Notes: generated by a model from the letters alone, not told the origin. DNA of 46,621 bases from Rhodospirillaceae bacterium (GCA_947476695.1 CANJRD010000024.1:1-46621), one strand, 5' to 3'; counted from the stretch's first letter, positions 8,281 through 17,028 are shown. Program-made: numbers and translations.

Positions 8281-8510
8281 GGCGTCGAGCATAGCATCGC
8301 GCGCGCGGCACGCCAGCGGATGATGACCTTGCGCGGAGCGGCGCGAGTCGTTTCGGCGCCCAACGTGTCAGTCCCTCGCGGCGCCTGCATTTGTGCGGCC
8401 TAACCGCTTGCAATCGCGATGCAGGGACCCTGAGGCTTTACGGATTCTCGCGCTAATTCGACCTTCTGTCTCAAGCGCCACTCCCGGCGCGCAACAGACA
8501 GGACGAACGG

Positions 8511-9499
8511 ATGAAGAAAAAATCGATCGAAGCCCAGGCCGAGGAGATCATGCGCATCCTCGACGCCACCCCGGACAGCCCGGCGACCCAAGCGCAGGCC
8601 GCGTTGAACCAAGCCCGCGACGCCGGCGACGGCGGCATGCGCCAGGAATACCTGCGCGCGGCGCAACAGCACATCGCCGCCATCGACCCCCGGCGCGAAC
8701 CCAAGGCGCTCCAGCGGCTCCAAGCCCAGATGCTCGCCTTGCAGGGACGTGGCGGCGACACGGAGATCGCCCACCTGACACCCGGCGAGATGGTCATCCC
8801 CGCCTGGATGCAGACACCGGAGGTGATGCGCTACCTGGAGACCTTGCCACTGAGCACGGCATCGACCCGGCATCGTTGCGCGTCGCCAGCGGGCGTAACC
8901 GCGTGAACCCGCGAACGGGGCAGATGGAGTTTGCCGATGACGCGAGCGAATCATTACCGTTGCCCCGAAGCCTCGAAGACTTTCATCCCACCTTCGAAGC
9001 TCCGGCCGTCGATCCACATGCACTAGGCAACGCGAACTTGCCTTTCAGAACGTCCTTTAGCCTCGACGACGTCGAGCCATACGCGCGCATGATCTACGCG
9101 GAATCGCGAGGGCTGAAGGATGGATGGCCAGTCGTTGCGGACGCTGCCCTCAATCGGGTCGGCACTCGCGGCTTTCCCGATAACCTGCGCGACGTTCTTT
9201 TTCAGAAAACCGCAGGCGGTGCCTATCAATTTGACGGGGTTGGAAATCCTCATTTTAACGATGATCCAAACAATATGGCTCCCGATGATCGTGTGGCCTG
9301 GGACCGCATCAACGACTTTGCAAAGTCGCGAATTGAGGGCGCCATCAATGGGCAGATTCCTTACGCACCCCGCTAGTTCTTCAACACAGAGAGCCCAGGC
9401 CCATGGTTTGACGGCGTGCTGAAGAGCGGACGCCTTGAGCGTCGTGGGACGGTCGGTGAACTTACGCTCGCCGAAGAGCCCTGGCGACGTGGTCGGTAG
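8511..9499 (+). pseudogene. SleB-type cell wall hydrolase-domain protein, phage-like; frameshift and amber stop
   Basis: Frame 1 from ATG 8511 encodes a helical N-terminus and AHLTPGEMVIPAWMQTPEVM, a motif I associate with prophage proteins. Near 8846-8850 the coding signal moves frame. Adding one base (TTGCCACT to TTGGCCACT) joins it to ATEHGIDPASL and NPRTGQMEFADD, then a hydrolase_2/SleB-like domain: VEPYARMIYAESRG, VVADAALNRVGTRGFPDNL, YQFDGVGNPHF. That frame meets TAG at 9374-9376, yet continues in frame with plausible coding (FFNTESPGPWFDGVL) to a second TAG at 9497-9499. Two lesions make a decayed gene more likely than a single sequencing error. Intact relatives would cleave peptidoglycan. 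GC falls visibly after about 8.95 kb, suggesting acquired DNA. Confidence 0.6.
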
Positions 9500-9505
9500 C
9501 ACGCC

Positions 9506-10485
9506 TCACGGCGGATCAATCCAAAGGCTTTGATCCGTATAGGACGGCAAACAGCATCGATCCTCGCCGGGGTCGGGAGGCAGCCCGTGCATTTGCAGCA
9601 GTAAGCCGCCCTTCGGCGCGGGAGCCATCGTATACTCGTAGGTGAACCATGAGGTGAAGGACGTTAGCCAAGAAATGACTACGTCCGCCACTTCAGTAAA
9701 CTTGCTTCCATCGATCCTGAAGATTCTCAGGCTATGACCCGACGATGGGCTGGAGTGTGCCGTCGGGTATTCAACCGAAACATAGATCTGCCCATTCTCA
9801 CCGCGATAAGCATGCGCCGCATTCCCACCATAGGTATACACAGATTGAACCGAAGCGCTTGGCGTCCGGGTATATCCAACACAATGGTGGTGAGGTCGGT
9901 GGCAAAGGATCGACAAGGGCTGTTGCTCCAATCGGGGTGCTCAAGAACGACCCGCGGCAACTCCTCGTTATTTTTTCGCGCAGCGGTGACGACGGGCGGA
10001 TCAATCCAAGCCTTTTGCCCCCGGCTCGCAGGCGCATGTCCGGGGATAGCGAAACGAAAGCCTGACGATCCTGCAGAGACCGTAGCCTTTCTACTTCCGG
10101 CTTCTTTCGGCAATCGAAATACGGCAATCTCGATCAGTTCCTGATCAATGCGGTAGACCTGCAGTTCGTACCCTCCGAAGCTCGGTCCGTGAGTGTTTGC
10201 GTATTCGAGGACTGCGTAGCGCCGCCCGCTACTGTCTTCGACAAGCTGGACGTTCGCCTGACCGGCGCTGCAGATAGAGCTTCTGGCCAACTCTTTCGTG
10301 CCATCGGCCGCCACGACCTCCATCGCCTGCTCGGGTTTCGAACAAAACTCGCGCACGATTCTCGATCGCTCGTCCGTGCCGACGACCGGTTCGACTTTCA
10401 CGGTGATATCCGCGCAGAGAGCTTGGGAGACAGCAAACGTCAGCAGAGCGCTGACAATCATGCATAGAGTACGAGGCATTCGCAT
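9506..10485 (-). pseudogene. Secreted protein of unknown function with two related repeats; frameshifted
   Basis: From ATG 10485 a signal peptide (SALLTFAVSQALCA, cleavage near residue 25) leads into a ~115-residue unit with YAVLEYANTHGP, GGYELQVYRID and a closing KAWIDPP. After about residue 205 the coding signal shifts frame by a one-base loss near 9855-9870. The new frame gives a second unit with IYVSVEYPTAHS, HSLRIFRID and a closing SLWIDPP, ending at 9506. The two units align by these landmarks, so the protein is an internal duplication. I do not recognise the family. GC is lower than in the flanking genes. With the hydrolase pseudogene it forms an insert between proC and the YbjN gene. 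Confidence 0.5.
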
Positions 10486-10565
10486 CGGTCACTCCCACTG
10501 ATACGACTTTAGCGAAATTCGCTGAACCTCACTAGGGACGCGCTAACGCTTCCGACAGACTCAGC

Positions 10566-11066
10566 TCACGCCTCGCCGACGGTATCCAGCAACGAGCTGG
10601 CAATCGCGGCGGCGGCGGTGCGTCCGCCCCAGATCACGAACTGGAAGGCCGGGTAGTAGCGTTCGCACTCGGCCATCGCGAGGTCCATCATGTCGTCGAT
10701 GGATTCCGGCTCGATGCCGTGCGGGAGGCGCACGGTGTGGCGGAACATCGGGATGCCTTCTTCGACCCAGATGGCGAAGTGGCCCATCCACAGCCGCTCG
10801 TTCAGCTTGGCGAGCAGCTCGTAGATTTGCGGCATCAGTTTGGCTTGGACGCGCATGTCGAGCGCGCAGGAGAAGTGCAGGGCGTTGAGTTCTTCGGACC
10901 AGGCGAAGAACATGCCGTAGTCGCACCAGGTGCCGGGGGCCTCGACGGCGAGTTCGGTGTCGCAGCGGCGGTCAAAGACCCACTCTTTCGCGCCGACGGC
11001 CTCTTCGATCATGTCCATGGGATTGGCGGCGCGCGGGGTGCTCCGCCGGAGCTTTTCTGACAGCAT
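10566..11066 (-). CDS. YbjN domain-containing protein
   Basis: 166 residues matching the YbjN/sensory-transduction-regulator family: an N-terminal helix, then the strand pattern DTELAVEAPGTWCDYGMFFAW and LHFSCALDMRV, helix AKLMPQIYELLAKLNERLW, GHFAIWVEEGIPMFRHTV, and helix DDMMDLAMAECERYYPAFQF. The fold is related to type III secretion chaperones. YbjN has been linked to stress and motility phenotypes in enterobacteria, but no biochemical activity is established. The ATG at 11066 follows a GGGGAGAGGGG stretch. The gene probably once led into proC on the same strand. They are now separated by the insert at 8.3-10.5 kb. Confidence 0.85.
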   Translation of the reverse strand: MLSEKLRRSTPRAANPMDMIEEAVGAKEWVFDRRCDTELAVEAPGTWCDYGMFFAWSEELNALHFSCALDMRVQAKLMPQIYELLAKLNERLWMGHFAIWVEEGIPMFRHTVRLPHGIEPESIDDMMDLAMAECERYYPAFQFVIWGGRTAAAAIASSLLDTVGEA

Positions 11067-11231
11067 CGAGATCCCCCTCTCCCCGAGGCCTGGACCGGAG
11101 GCCCAAGCCCCACAACTAACGATCTGTAGAGGGCTTCAAGATATAGTAGGGGGTGGGGTCCAGCAACACAAAATGCCAGGATTCCTGCGGAGTCGCTTCG
11201 AGTCGGGCCGAATCCGGCGACTCGGGCGTGG

Positions 11232-11240
11232 TTATCCACA
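11232..11240 (+). promoter_or_regulatory. Perfect DnaA-box consensus TTATCCACA
   Basis: The nonamer TTATCCACA matches the strict DnaA box TTATNCACA. It lies in the 200-base gap between the ubiK 3' end and the YbjN gene. No second close match or AT-rich unwinding element is seen nearby, and no dnaA, hemE or parAB lies in the window, so an origin is not supported. It could titrate DnaA or be chance. The same gap has a possible weak minus-strand -10 (TATATC, 11140-11145) for the YbjN gene. Confidence 0.3.
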
Positions 11241-11266
11241 GATTTGTGACGCTGATGCGTCGCCGC

Positions 11267-11524
11267 TTAGGGCTTCTTCGCCGCCAATTGCGCTTCGAGC
11301 GCGTCGACGCGCGCGGCGAGCTTTTCCTGCTGCAGACGCGCTTCCGCCGCCATGGCTTTCACCGCCTCGAACTCTTCACGCGGCACCATGTTGTTGTCGG
11401 CCATGAAGCGTTCGACACGCTCGCGCACCATGCCCTCGACTTCCTGACGCAAGCTGGACAACGCGCCCAACGCACCACCGGCGACTTTGGCGAGATCATC
11501 GAAGATACGGTTCTGGCTTTGCAT
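11267..11524 (-). CDS. ubiK: UbiK-family (BMFP/YqiC) ubiquinone biosynthesis accessory factor
   Basis: An 85-residue protein of the BMFP family: N-terminal amphipathic segment NRIFDDLAKVAGGALGALSS, then VEGMVRERVERFMADNNMVPREEFEAV, and a C-terminal coiled coil EARLQQEKLAARVDALEAQL ending in AAKKP. UbiK trimers assist the aerobic ubiquinone-synthesis complex with UbiJ. The family also shows membrane-fusogenic activity in vitro. The ATG at 11524 is preceded by AGGAG with a good spacing; the longer upstream frame is not coding-like. It is divergent from lgt across 95 bases. Confidence 0.88.
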   Translation of the reverse strand: MQSQNRIFDDLAKVAGGALGALSSLRQEVEGMVRERVERFMADNNMVPREEFEAVKAMAAEARLQQEKLAARVDALEAQLAAKKP

Positions 11525-11619
11525 AACGGACACTCCTGTTGCGCCTTCAATATCGGATTGCGCGCCGGCTTGTGCAACAGCCGTTGGCGATGTGCGCGGG
11601 ATTGGGCATAACCTTGGGC

Positions 11620-12426
11620 ATGTTCGCCATCGCATTTCCCAATATCGACCCCATCCTGATCCAGTTCGGCCCCGTCGCGGTCCGGTGGTATGCTCTGGCT
11701 TACATCGCGGGGCTGTTCGGCGGGCTGTACTACATCCGCCAATTGGTAAGAGCGCCGCCGGCGCTGATGACGCCGCAGCAGGCCGATGACTTCTTCATCT
11801 GGGCGATGGCCGGCGTGATCCTGGGCGGACGCATCGGCTATGTGCTGTTCTATAAGCCCGCGTTCTACTTCTCCCACCCGGCCGATATCGTGAAGACCTG
11901 GGAGGGCGGCATGTCCTTCCACGGCGGACTCATCGGCGTCGTGATCGCCATCATCATCTACGCGCGGCACATCCGCGTGAACTTGTGGTACTTCGCCGAT
12001 CAAGTCGCTTGCGTGGTGCCGATCGGACTTGGTCTTGGGCGGCTCGCGAACTTCATCAACAGCGAGCTGTGGGGCCGCACCGCGCCCGACGTGCCGTGGG
12101 CGATGGTGTTCCCCAACGGCGGCGACGTGCCGCGTCATCCCAGCCAGCTGTATCAAGCCTTCATGGAAGGCCTGGTGCTGCTGATCGTGCTGCGCCTGTT
12201 CTGGCAGAGCCCGAAGATCCGCTTCCGGCCTGGCATCATCACCGGCGTGTTCTGGATCGGATATGGCCTCGCGCGCATCATCGGCGAGTTCTTCCGCGAG
12301 CCGGATTCCTTCATCGGCTTCCTGCCGGGCGGCACGACGATGGGGCAATGGCTGTCGGCGCCAATGATCCTGATCGGCATCGTCTTCATCTGGCGTGCCA
12401 AGCCGCTGCCCGGCGCGCCTGCTTAA
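11620..12426 (+). CDS. lgt: Prolipoprotein diacylglyceryl transferase
   Basis: Lgt transfers diacylglycerol from phosphatidylglycerol to the lipobox cysteine of prolipoproteins in the inner membrane, the first step of lipoprotein maturation. The sequence starts with FPNIDPILIQFGPVAVRWY, as in known Lgt proteins, which is why I prefer the ATG at 11620 over in-frame ATGs at 11539 and 11590. Seven hydrophobic spans can be seen. Signature elements are GGMSFHGGLIGV and GRLANFINSELWGR, plus RHPSQLYQAFMEG. The next gene begins directly after the TAA, so lgt heads an operon of four genes that includes a lipoprotein, a likely Lgt substrate. Confidence 0.96.
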   Translation: MFAIAFPNIDPILIQFGPVAVRWYALAYIAGLFGGLYYIRQLVRAPPALMTPQQADDFFIWAMAGVILGGRIGYVLFYKPAFYFSHPADIVKTWEGGMSFHGGLIGVVIAIIIYARHIRVNLWYFADQVACVVPIGLGLGRLANFINSELWGRTAPDVPWAMVFPNGGDVPRHPSQLYQAFMEGLVLLIVLRLFWQSPKIRFRPGIITGVFWIGYGLARIIGEFFREPDSFIGFLPGGTTMGQWLSAPMILIGIVFIWRAKPLPGAPA

Positions 12427-13509
12427 ATGGCGCCGAGCGCCGTCGCCAGCCCCGTCGCCAAAGACCTCGCCGCACGGATTGAACGCGAAGGCCCCCTGCC
12501 CCTCGACGTCGTGATGGCGGCGGTCGCCGAAGCCTATTACGCCCAAGGCAACGTGATCGGCGCGGACGGCGACTTCACCACCGCGCCGGAGATCAGCCAG
12601 GTTTTCGGCGAACTCATCGGCCTGTGGTGCGCGGTCACCTGGCAGCAGATGGGCTCGCCCGCGTCTTTCCGCCTGATCGAATGCGGACCCGGGCGTGGCA
12701 CGTTGATGGCGGACCTGCTGCGCGCCGCCGCGCGCGTGAAAGGGTTCCGCGATGCCGCACGGGTTCATCTGATCGAACGCAGCCAAGCCTTGCGCGCGCG
12801 CCAGGCCGAGGCCCTGAAGGGCGTCGCGCCGATCTGGCATGACGATCTCGCCGACGTGCCGCCGGGCCCGACGCTGTTGGTCGCGAACGAATTCCTCGAT
12901 GCGCTGCCGATCAAGCAATACGTCCGCGCTAACGGTGCCTGGGCGGAGCGTCATGTCGATGTCATGGATGACGCGTTCATCTTCACCGATCGCCTAGGGA
13001 CAGCACCGCAGGGCGCGCCGGAGCCTTGCGACGACGGCACGCTGATCGAGCGGTCGCCGACGGTGGATGCGTTCATGCACGATCTGGCCGCGCGCCTGAT
13101 GCGCGAGGGCGGCGCGGCGCTGTTCATCGACTATGGCTATGTCGGACCGGCGACCGGCGACACCTTGCAGGCGGTGAAGGCGCATCGCTATCACCGTGTG
13201 CTGGACGATCTCGGCCGCGCCGATCTCACCGCCCATGTCGATTTCGGCCACCTGGGGCGCATCGCGCGCGCGGCGGGTTTGCGCGCCCTCGGTCCCGAAC
13301 CGCAAGGCAGCTGGCTCGCCGGCCTGGGACTAACCATGCGGGTCGCGCAACTCACGCGCGGCAAGCCGGCCAACGAGGCCGCCGCAATCGCCGCCGCGGC
13401 ACAGCGCCTGAGCGCGCCGGACGGGATGGGCCTGCTATTCAAGGTCATGGCCTTTGCACATCCGTCACTGGCGCGGCTCGAAGGTTTCGCGCAGGATGCC
13501 GGCCCATGA
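12427..13509 (+). CDS. Class I SAM-dependent methyltransferase, NDUFAF7/MidA-like
   Basis: 360 residues of the Methyltransf_28 (DUF185) family. The N-terminus has GPLPLDVVMAAVAEAYYA and GADGDFTTAPEISQVFGELI. The SAM-binding loop is LIECGPGRGTLMADLLRA (about 83-100). Further on are LLVANEFLDALPIKQYV and ALFIDYGY. In mitochondria NDUFAF7 methylates an arginine of the complex I subunit NDUFS2. Bacterial members are presumed protein arginine methyltransferases acting on NuoD, but this has rarely been tested. The ATG abuts the lgt stop and its TGA overlaps the pgeF ATG, so the three are co-translated. Confidence 0.92.
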   Translation: MAPSAVASPVAKDLAARIEREGPLPLDVVMAAVAEAYYAQGNVIGADGDFTTAPEISQVFGELIGLWCAVTWQQMGSPASFRLIECGPGRGTLMADLLRAAARVKGFRDAARVHLIERSQALRARQAEALKGVAPIWHDDLADVPPGPTLLVANEFLDALPIKQYVRANGAWAERHVDVMDDAFIFTDRLGTAPQGAPEPCDDGTLIERSPTVDAFMHDLAARLMREGGAALFIDYGYVGPATGDTLQAVKAHRYHRVLDDLGRADLTAHVDFGHLGRIARAAGLRALGPEPQGSWLAGLGLTMRVAQLTRGKPANEAAAIAAAAQRLSAPDGMGLLFKVMAFAHPSLARLEGFAQDAGP

Positions 13510-14294
13510 CCGACGCCGCCGCGCTCTCCAATGCCACCGTCTTTCGCGTGCCCGCGTTGGCCGTGCTGCCGCGCGTACGCCACGGCTTCTTCACGCGCAA
13601 CGCCATGACGGACGAGACGCGCGGCGAAGCCAACTGCGCCTATCACACACCGGAAGAAACCGCCGCCGTCGATGCCGCGCGGCACCGCTGCCGCACGTCT
13701 GTCGAAGCCAGCGTGCTGGTCACGGTGAAGCAGAAACACACGCCGGATGTGGTGATTGTGGACGAGCCTTGGAGCTGGGCCGATGCGCCCATCGCCGACG
13801 CCATGGTGACACGGCGCACGAATTGCGCGCTGGGCATCCTCACCGCCGACTGCGCGCCGGTGTTGTTCGCCGACGAGACCGCGAGCGTGATCGGCGCGGC
13901 GCATGCGGGTTGGCGCGGCGCGGCTTTCGGTGTCGTCGGCAAGACGGTCGATGCGATGCGCGAACTCGGCGCCGACCCGGCGCGCATCGTCGCCGCTGTG
14001 GGCCCGTGCATCGGGCCCGCCTCATATGAAGTCGGTCCGGATTTCCGCGACCAGTTCCTGGCGCGCGATCCGGACTTCGCGACGTATTTCGACATCAGCC
14101 GCGCCAAGCCGCATTTCAACCTGCCGCTGTTCGTCGCCGACATGGTGCGCGCGAGCGGCATCGCCAACGTCACGGTGCAGGGCAGCGACACGATGGCCGA
14201 CGAGGCGCATTTCTTCAGCTATCGGCGGATGACCTTGCGCGGCGAGCCCGATTACGGCCGCCAGTTGTCCGCTATCAGCTTAACGGCGGCCTGA
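13506..14294 (+). CDS. pgeF: Peptidoglycan editing factor PgeF (laccase-domain/YfiH protein)
   Basis: 262 residues from the ATG overlapping the previous stop (ATGA). The multicopper-oxidase-like YfiH family is marked by KQKHTPDVV (His78), ILTADCAPVLF (Cys116) and HAGWRGAAFGVV (His133), the three metal ligands. The C-terminal half has VGPCIGPASYEVGPDF and FSYRRM. E. coli YfiH edits UDP-MurNAc dipeptide wrongly loaded with L-serine, and relatives act as purine nucleoside phosphorylases or adenosine deaminases. Either activity is possible here. It is cytoplasmic, without a signal peptide. Confidence 0.93.
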   Translation: MTDAAALSNATVFRVPALAVLPRVRHGFFTRNAMTDETRGEANCAYHTPEETAAVDAARHRCRTSVEASVLVTVKQKHTPDVVIVDEPWSWADAPIADAMVTRRTNCALGILTADCAPVLFADETASVIGAAHAGWRGAAFGVVGKTVDAMRELGADPARIVAAVGPCIGPASYEVGPDFRDQFLARDPDFATYFDISRAKPHFNLPLFVADMVRASGIANVTVQGSDTMADEAHFFSYRRMTLRGEPDYGRQLSAISLTAA

Positions 14295-15197
14295 ATGATC
14301 CGCGCCTTTCGCGTCTTCGCTCTGCTTGCGCTTCTCGGCGCACTGACAGCCTGCGGCAACGCACCGCAGCCGTTCCGCGGCACGCCCAAAGTCTCCACCG
14401 ACAATCCGCTGATCGACGTGCCGGCGGCGATGGGTGTCGAGATTTTGCCGGTGCAGGGCCTTGCGCCCGATCTCTCTGGGAAAGTCACGCGCGCGGTGGC
14501 GGAACGCCTGCTCGATCTCGAAATCCCGGCCGAGCCGGTGCAACACGCCGGCCCCTTGGGCTTCCAGCTGACGGGCCGCGCCGGCGCTTCGGTCACCTCG
14601 CCGGGCGGCGAGCAGTTCGACGTGCAGTGGTCGCTGCGCTCGCGACGCGGCGTGCGACTGACGGAGTTCACACAGACCGTTCGCGTTCCGCCCGAAGGCA
14701 CCGTCTCGGTCGCCGCGGAGACAGCCCAACACATCGCCTACGCCATGGGCCTGACCGACACCGCGCCGCCGCCGCCCGGCCAGGCGCCGGCCGCGGCCAA
14801 GGCCGTGCTGCCGACCCTGTCCGTGAAAGCCGTGGACGGCGCGCCGGGCGATGGGGCCGAATCCTTGCGTCTGGCCATCATGCAGGCGATGGCCGAGGCC
14901 GGCTTCAAACGCGACGACATCACCCCCGACATCACCCTGCTCTCGGCGATCAAGGTCACGCTGCACGATCTGTCCCAGCAGGACGTGGTCATCACTTGGC
15001 GCGCGGTTTTGCGCGATGGCCGCGAACTCGGCCAGCTGCATCTGGAGAACACGATCCCGGCTGGCGCACTCGATGGCGTCTGGGGACCGACGGCCTTTTC
15101 CATCGCCTCCGCCGCCCAACCCCAGCTTGCAACGCTTCTGTCGTCACAGCTCCCGCCGCCGGGACAAGCCTCGACTCAAGGCCAAGCCAAGCCTTGA
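14295..15197 (+). CDS. Putative outer-membrane or periplasmic lipoprotein, unknown function
   Basis: 300 residues beginning immediately after the pgeF stop. A lipoprotein signal is clear: MIRAFRVF, a hydrophobic core ALLALLGAL and lipobox LTAC with Cys20. After a Pro-rich linker in the middle (DTAPPPPGQAPAAA, about 155-168) come two alpha/beta segments; the second has SLRLAIMQAMAEAGFKRDD and TWRAVLRDGRELGQLHLEN, and the tail is Gln/Pro-rich. I do not recognise a named domain. Its place at the end of the lgt operon suggests the enzyme and a lipoprotein are made together. The C-terminal low-complexity tail SQLPPPGQASTQGQAKP may be disordered. Confidence 0.8.
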   Translation: MIRAFRVFALLALLGALTACGNAPQPFRGTPKVSTDNPLIDVPAAMGVEILPVQGLAPDLSGKVTRAVAERLLDLEIPAEPVQHAGPLGFQLTGRAGASVTSPGGEQFDVQWSLRSRRGVRLTEFTQTVRVPPEGTVSVAAETAQHIAYAMGLTDTAPPPPGQAPAAAKAVLPTLSVKAVDGAPGDGAESLRLAIMQAMAEAGFKRDDITPDITLLSAIKVTLHDLSQQDVVITWRAVLRDGRELGQLHLENTIPAGALDGVWGPTAFSIASAAQPQLATLLSSQLPPPGQASTQGQAKP

Positions 15198-15282
15198 GCG
15201 AGACGTGAAAGCACTTCTCTGACTCTGGTTTACAGGGCTCGGAGGGGTTGTTAATTTCCGCCGCGCTTTCAGGGGTCCCCAC

Positions 15283-16215
15283 ATGAAAATTCTGGCCGGC
15301 AACAGCAACAGACCGCTGGCGGAGGCGATTGTCGCCTGCCTGCACCTGCAGCTGACCAATGCCAGCGTGAAGCGCTTCTCCGATATGGAGATCTTCGCCG
15401 AGATCCATGAGAACGTGCGCGGCGAGGACGTGTTCGTCATCCAGGCGACGAGCTATCCCGCGAACGACAACATCATGGAATTGCTGATCACGCTGGACGC
15501 CCTGCGCCGCGCCTCCGCGCGCCGCATCACCACCGTGATCCCCTACTACGGCTATGCCCGCCAGGACCGTAAGACCGGGGGCCGCACGCCGATCACCGCC
15601 AAGCTGGTGGCGAACCTGATCACCCATGCCGGTGCGAACCGCGTCCTGACGCTGGACCTGCATTCGGGCCAGATCCAGGGCTTCTTCGACATCCCGCTCG
15701 ACAACCTTTATTCCGCGCCGGTGTTCACCGACGACATCGAGGAACGCTTCAAGGGCGAAAAGCCCGTGATCGTCTCGCCGGACGTGGGCGGCGTGATCCG
15801 CGCCCGCGCCATCGCCAAGCGCATCCACGCCGACCTGGCCATCATCGACAAGCGCCGCGAAAAGGCGGGCGTGTCGGAAGTGATGAACATCATCGGTGAA
15901 GTCAGCGGACGTCGCTGCATCCTGGTCGACGACATCGTCGATTCGGCCGGCACCCTGTGCAATGCCGCCGTGGCGCTGATGAACGAGGGCGCGAAAGATG
16001 TGTCGGCCTATGTGACGCACGGCGTGCTGTCGGGCGGCGCCGTGGGCCGCGTCACCGCCTCGCCGCTGAAGGAACTGGTGATCACCGACAGCATCCAGGC
16101 GACCGAAGCCGTGCGCCTGGCCGACAATATCCGCCAGCTGTCGATCGCGCCGTTGATGGCCGAAGCCATCTACCGCATCAGCAAAGAGACCTCGGTCTCC
16201 AGCCTGTTCGAGTAG
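15283..16215 (+). CDS. prs: Ribose-phosphate pyrophosphokinase
   Basis: Makes PRPP from ribose-5-phosphate and ATP, feeding purine, pyrimidine, histidine, tryptophan and NAD synthesis. 310 residues, the usual length. Visible motifs are [14 protein letters not shown] at the start, the PRPP-synthase signature [18 protein letters not shown] (about 126-143), the flexible-loop region RREKAGVSE, and the PRPP-binding loop [15 protein letters not shown] (about 207-221). The 85-base leader holds AGGGG as ribosome site. It converges on the next gene with only nine bases between the stops, so no separate terminator fits there. Confidence 0.97.
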   Translation: MKILAGNSNRPLAEAIVACLHLQLTNASVKRFSDMEIFAEIHENVRGEDVFVIQATSYPANDNIMELLITLDALRRASARRITTVIPYYGYARQDRKTGGRTPITAKLVANLITHAGANRVLTLDLHSGQIQGFFDIPLDNLYSAPVFTDDIEERFKGEKPVIVSPDVGGVIRARAIAKRIHADLAIIDKRREKAGVSEVMNIIGEVSGRRCILVDDIVDSAGTLCNAAVALMNEGAKDVSAYVTHGVLSGGAVGRVTASPLKELVITDSIQATEAVRLADNIRQLSIAPLMAEAIYRISKETSVSSLFE

Positions 16216-16224
16216 GCCGGGCCG

Positions 16225-16938
16225 CTACTTCCGCTTTCCACCGCCGGCGAGCGCCAGGTACTCGTTCGACGGCACTCCTGGCGCCGGCGGATGGCGCCAC
16301 CGATCCTGCGGCGCTTTCGCCCAGTATTGCGACTTAGTCGTGTTCTTGCGGGGATCGGAATACGGCGTGTCGGACATGTCGGCGTAGCTCGACACCTTAA
16401 ATCCGTGCAGCACCTGCATGCCGAGACACAGCGGATCGACCATGGGTCCGGCGACACAGGGCAGGCGCATCGGCGCGTTCTGGACGGCGAGCTCGCGCGC
16501 CAAGTCTTGCGCGCGCTTCTTCTCCGCCTCGGTCGGCTGGCGCGGCGGCAGTTTCGCGTCGGGCAAGCTGGCATGCAGCGCCGGGCATGGATCCGTGCCC
16601 TTGGGCGACGGCTGACCGCAGAGGTTGGGCTTGGCTTGCCCGGCCGGCATCCGTGACCCGAGGTCCGCGCGGCCAGGAATCTCCTGCGTCTTGGGAAGCA
16701 CCGCCGGCGTTCTCGCCGCCCCTGGGGTCGGAGCACTTGCAACTGGCGGGGGCACCACGGCGGGCTGTGACGGCACCGGCAGGATCACCCAGGTCAGGGG
16801 GATCTCGGCGGACGGTTCCAGTCCGGCGGGCGTTGCCAGGCGGAACAGGCCGAAGGCCAAGACATGCGCCGCCAGGACGAGGAGTGCGAATCCCATGCGG
16901 GAGGGAAGGTGACGGCCGAGGTCCATGTGGGTGTTCAT
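16225..16938 (-). CDS. Membrane-anchored proline-rich protein of unknown function (TonB-like layout)
   Basis: 237 residues. A short cytoplasmic tail is followed by one membrane span (MGFALLVLAAHVLAFGLFRL, about 15-34) and a Pro/Ala/Thr-rich region (ILPVPSQPAVVPPPVASAPT). Downstream are two cysteine pairs, LCGQPSPKGTDPC and LPCVAGPMVDPLC, which could form disulfides in the periplasm, and a helical, charged stretch TEAEKKRAQDLAREL. The layout recalls TonB/TolA-type envelope-spanning proteins, but there is no C-terminal TonB fold and no exbB/exbD nearby. Function is unknown. The frame is coding-like throughout and faces away from rplY. Confidence 0.6.
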   Translation of the reverse strand: MNTHMDLGRHLPSRMGFALLVLAAHVLAFGLFRLATPAGLEPSAEIPLTWVILPVPSQPAVVPPPVASAPTPGAARTPAVLPKTQEIPGRADLGSRMPAGQAKPNLCGQPSPKGTDPCPALHASLPDAKLPPRQPTEAEKKRAQDLARELAVQNAPMRLPCVAGPMVDPLCLGMQVLHGFKVSSYADMSDTPYSDPRKNTTKSQYWAKAPQDRWRHPPAPGVPSNEYLALAGGGKRK

Positions 16939-16999
16939 TGCGGGTCTCCAGACCCCATCTAGGGGCTTCTGGGGCGACTATACCCCAATCCACCCCGCC

Positions 17000-17028
17000 T
17001 TGCCTTTCCCTGCGCCCCCGTGTACACC
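17000..17028 (+). promoter_or_regulatory. Possible rplY promoter
   Basis: TTGCCT (17000-17005), 17-base spacer, TACACC (17023-17028) lies 110 bases before the rplY ATG. The boxes are only partial matches, though TTGCC-type -35 elements are common in alphaproteobacteria. The leader that follows is GC-rich and ends in AAAGGAGA, a strong ribosome site. Confidence 0.3.

Noticed and set aside
11232-11240. Replication origin at the DnaA box
   Set aside because: Only one box, no AT-rich unwinding region and no origin-associated genes nearby.
11359-12954. A 531-codon open frame antisense to lgt and its neighbour
   Set aside because: It overlaps well-recognised genes on the other strand and has the skewed composition of an antisense shadow.
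16225-16938. TonB energy-transducing protein
   Set aside because: It has the anchor and proline-rich spacer but no TonB C-terminal fold and no exbB/exbD partners.
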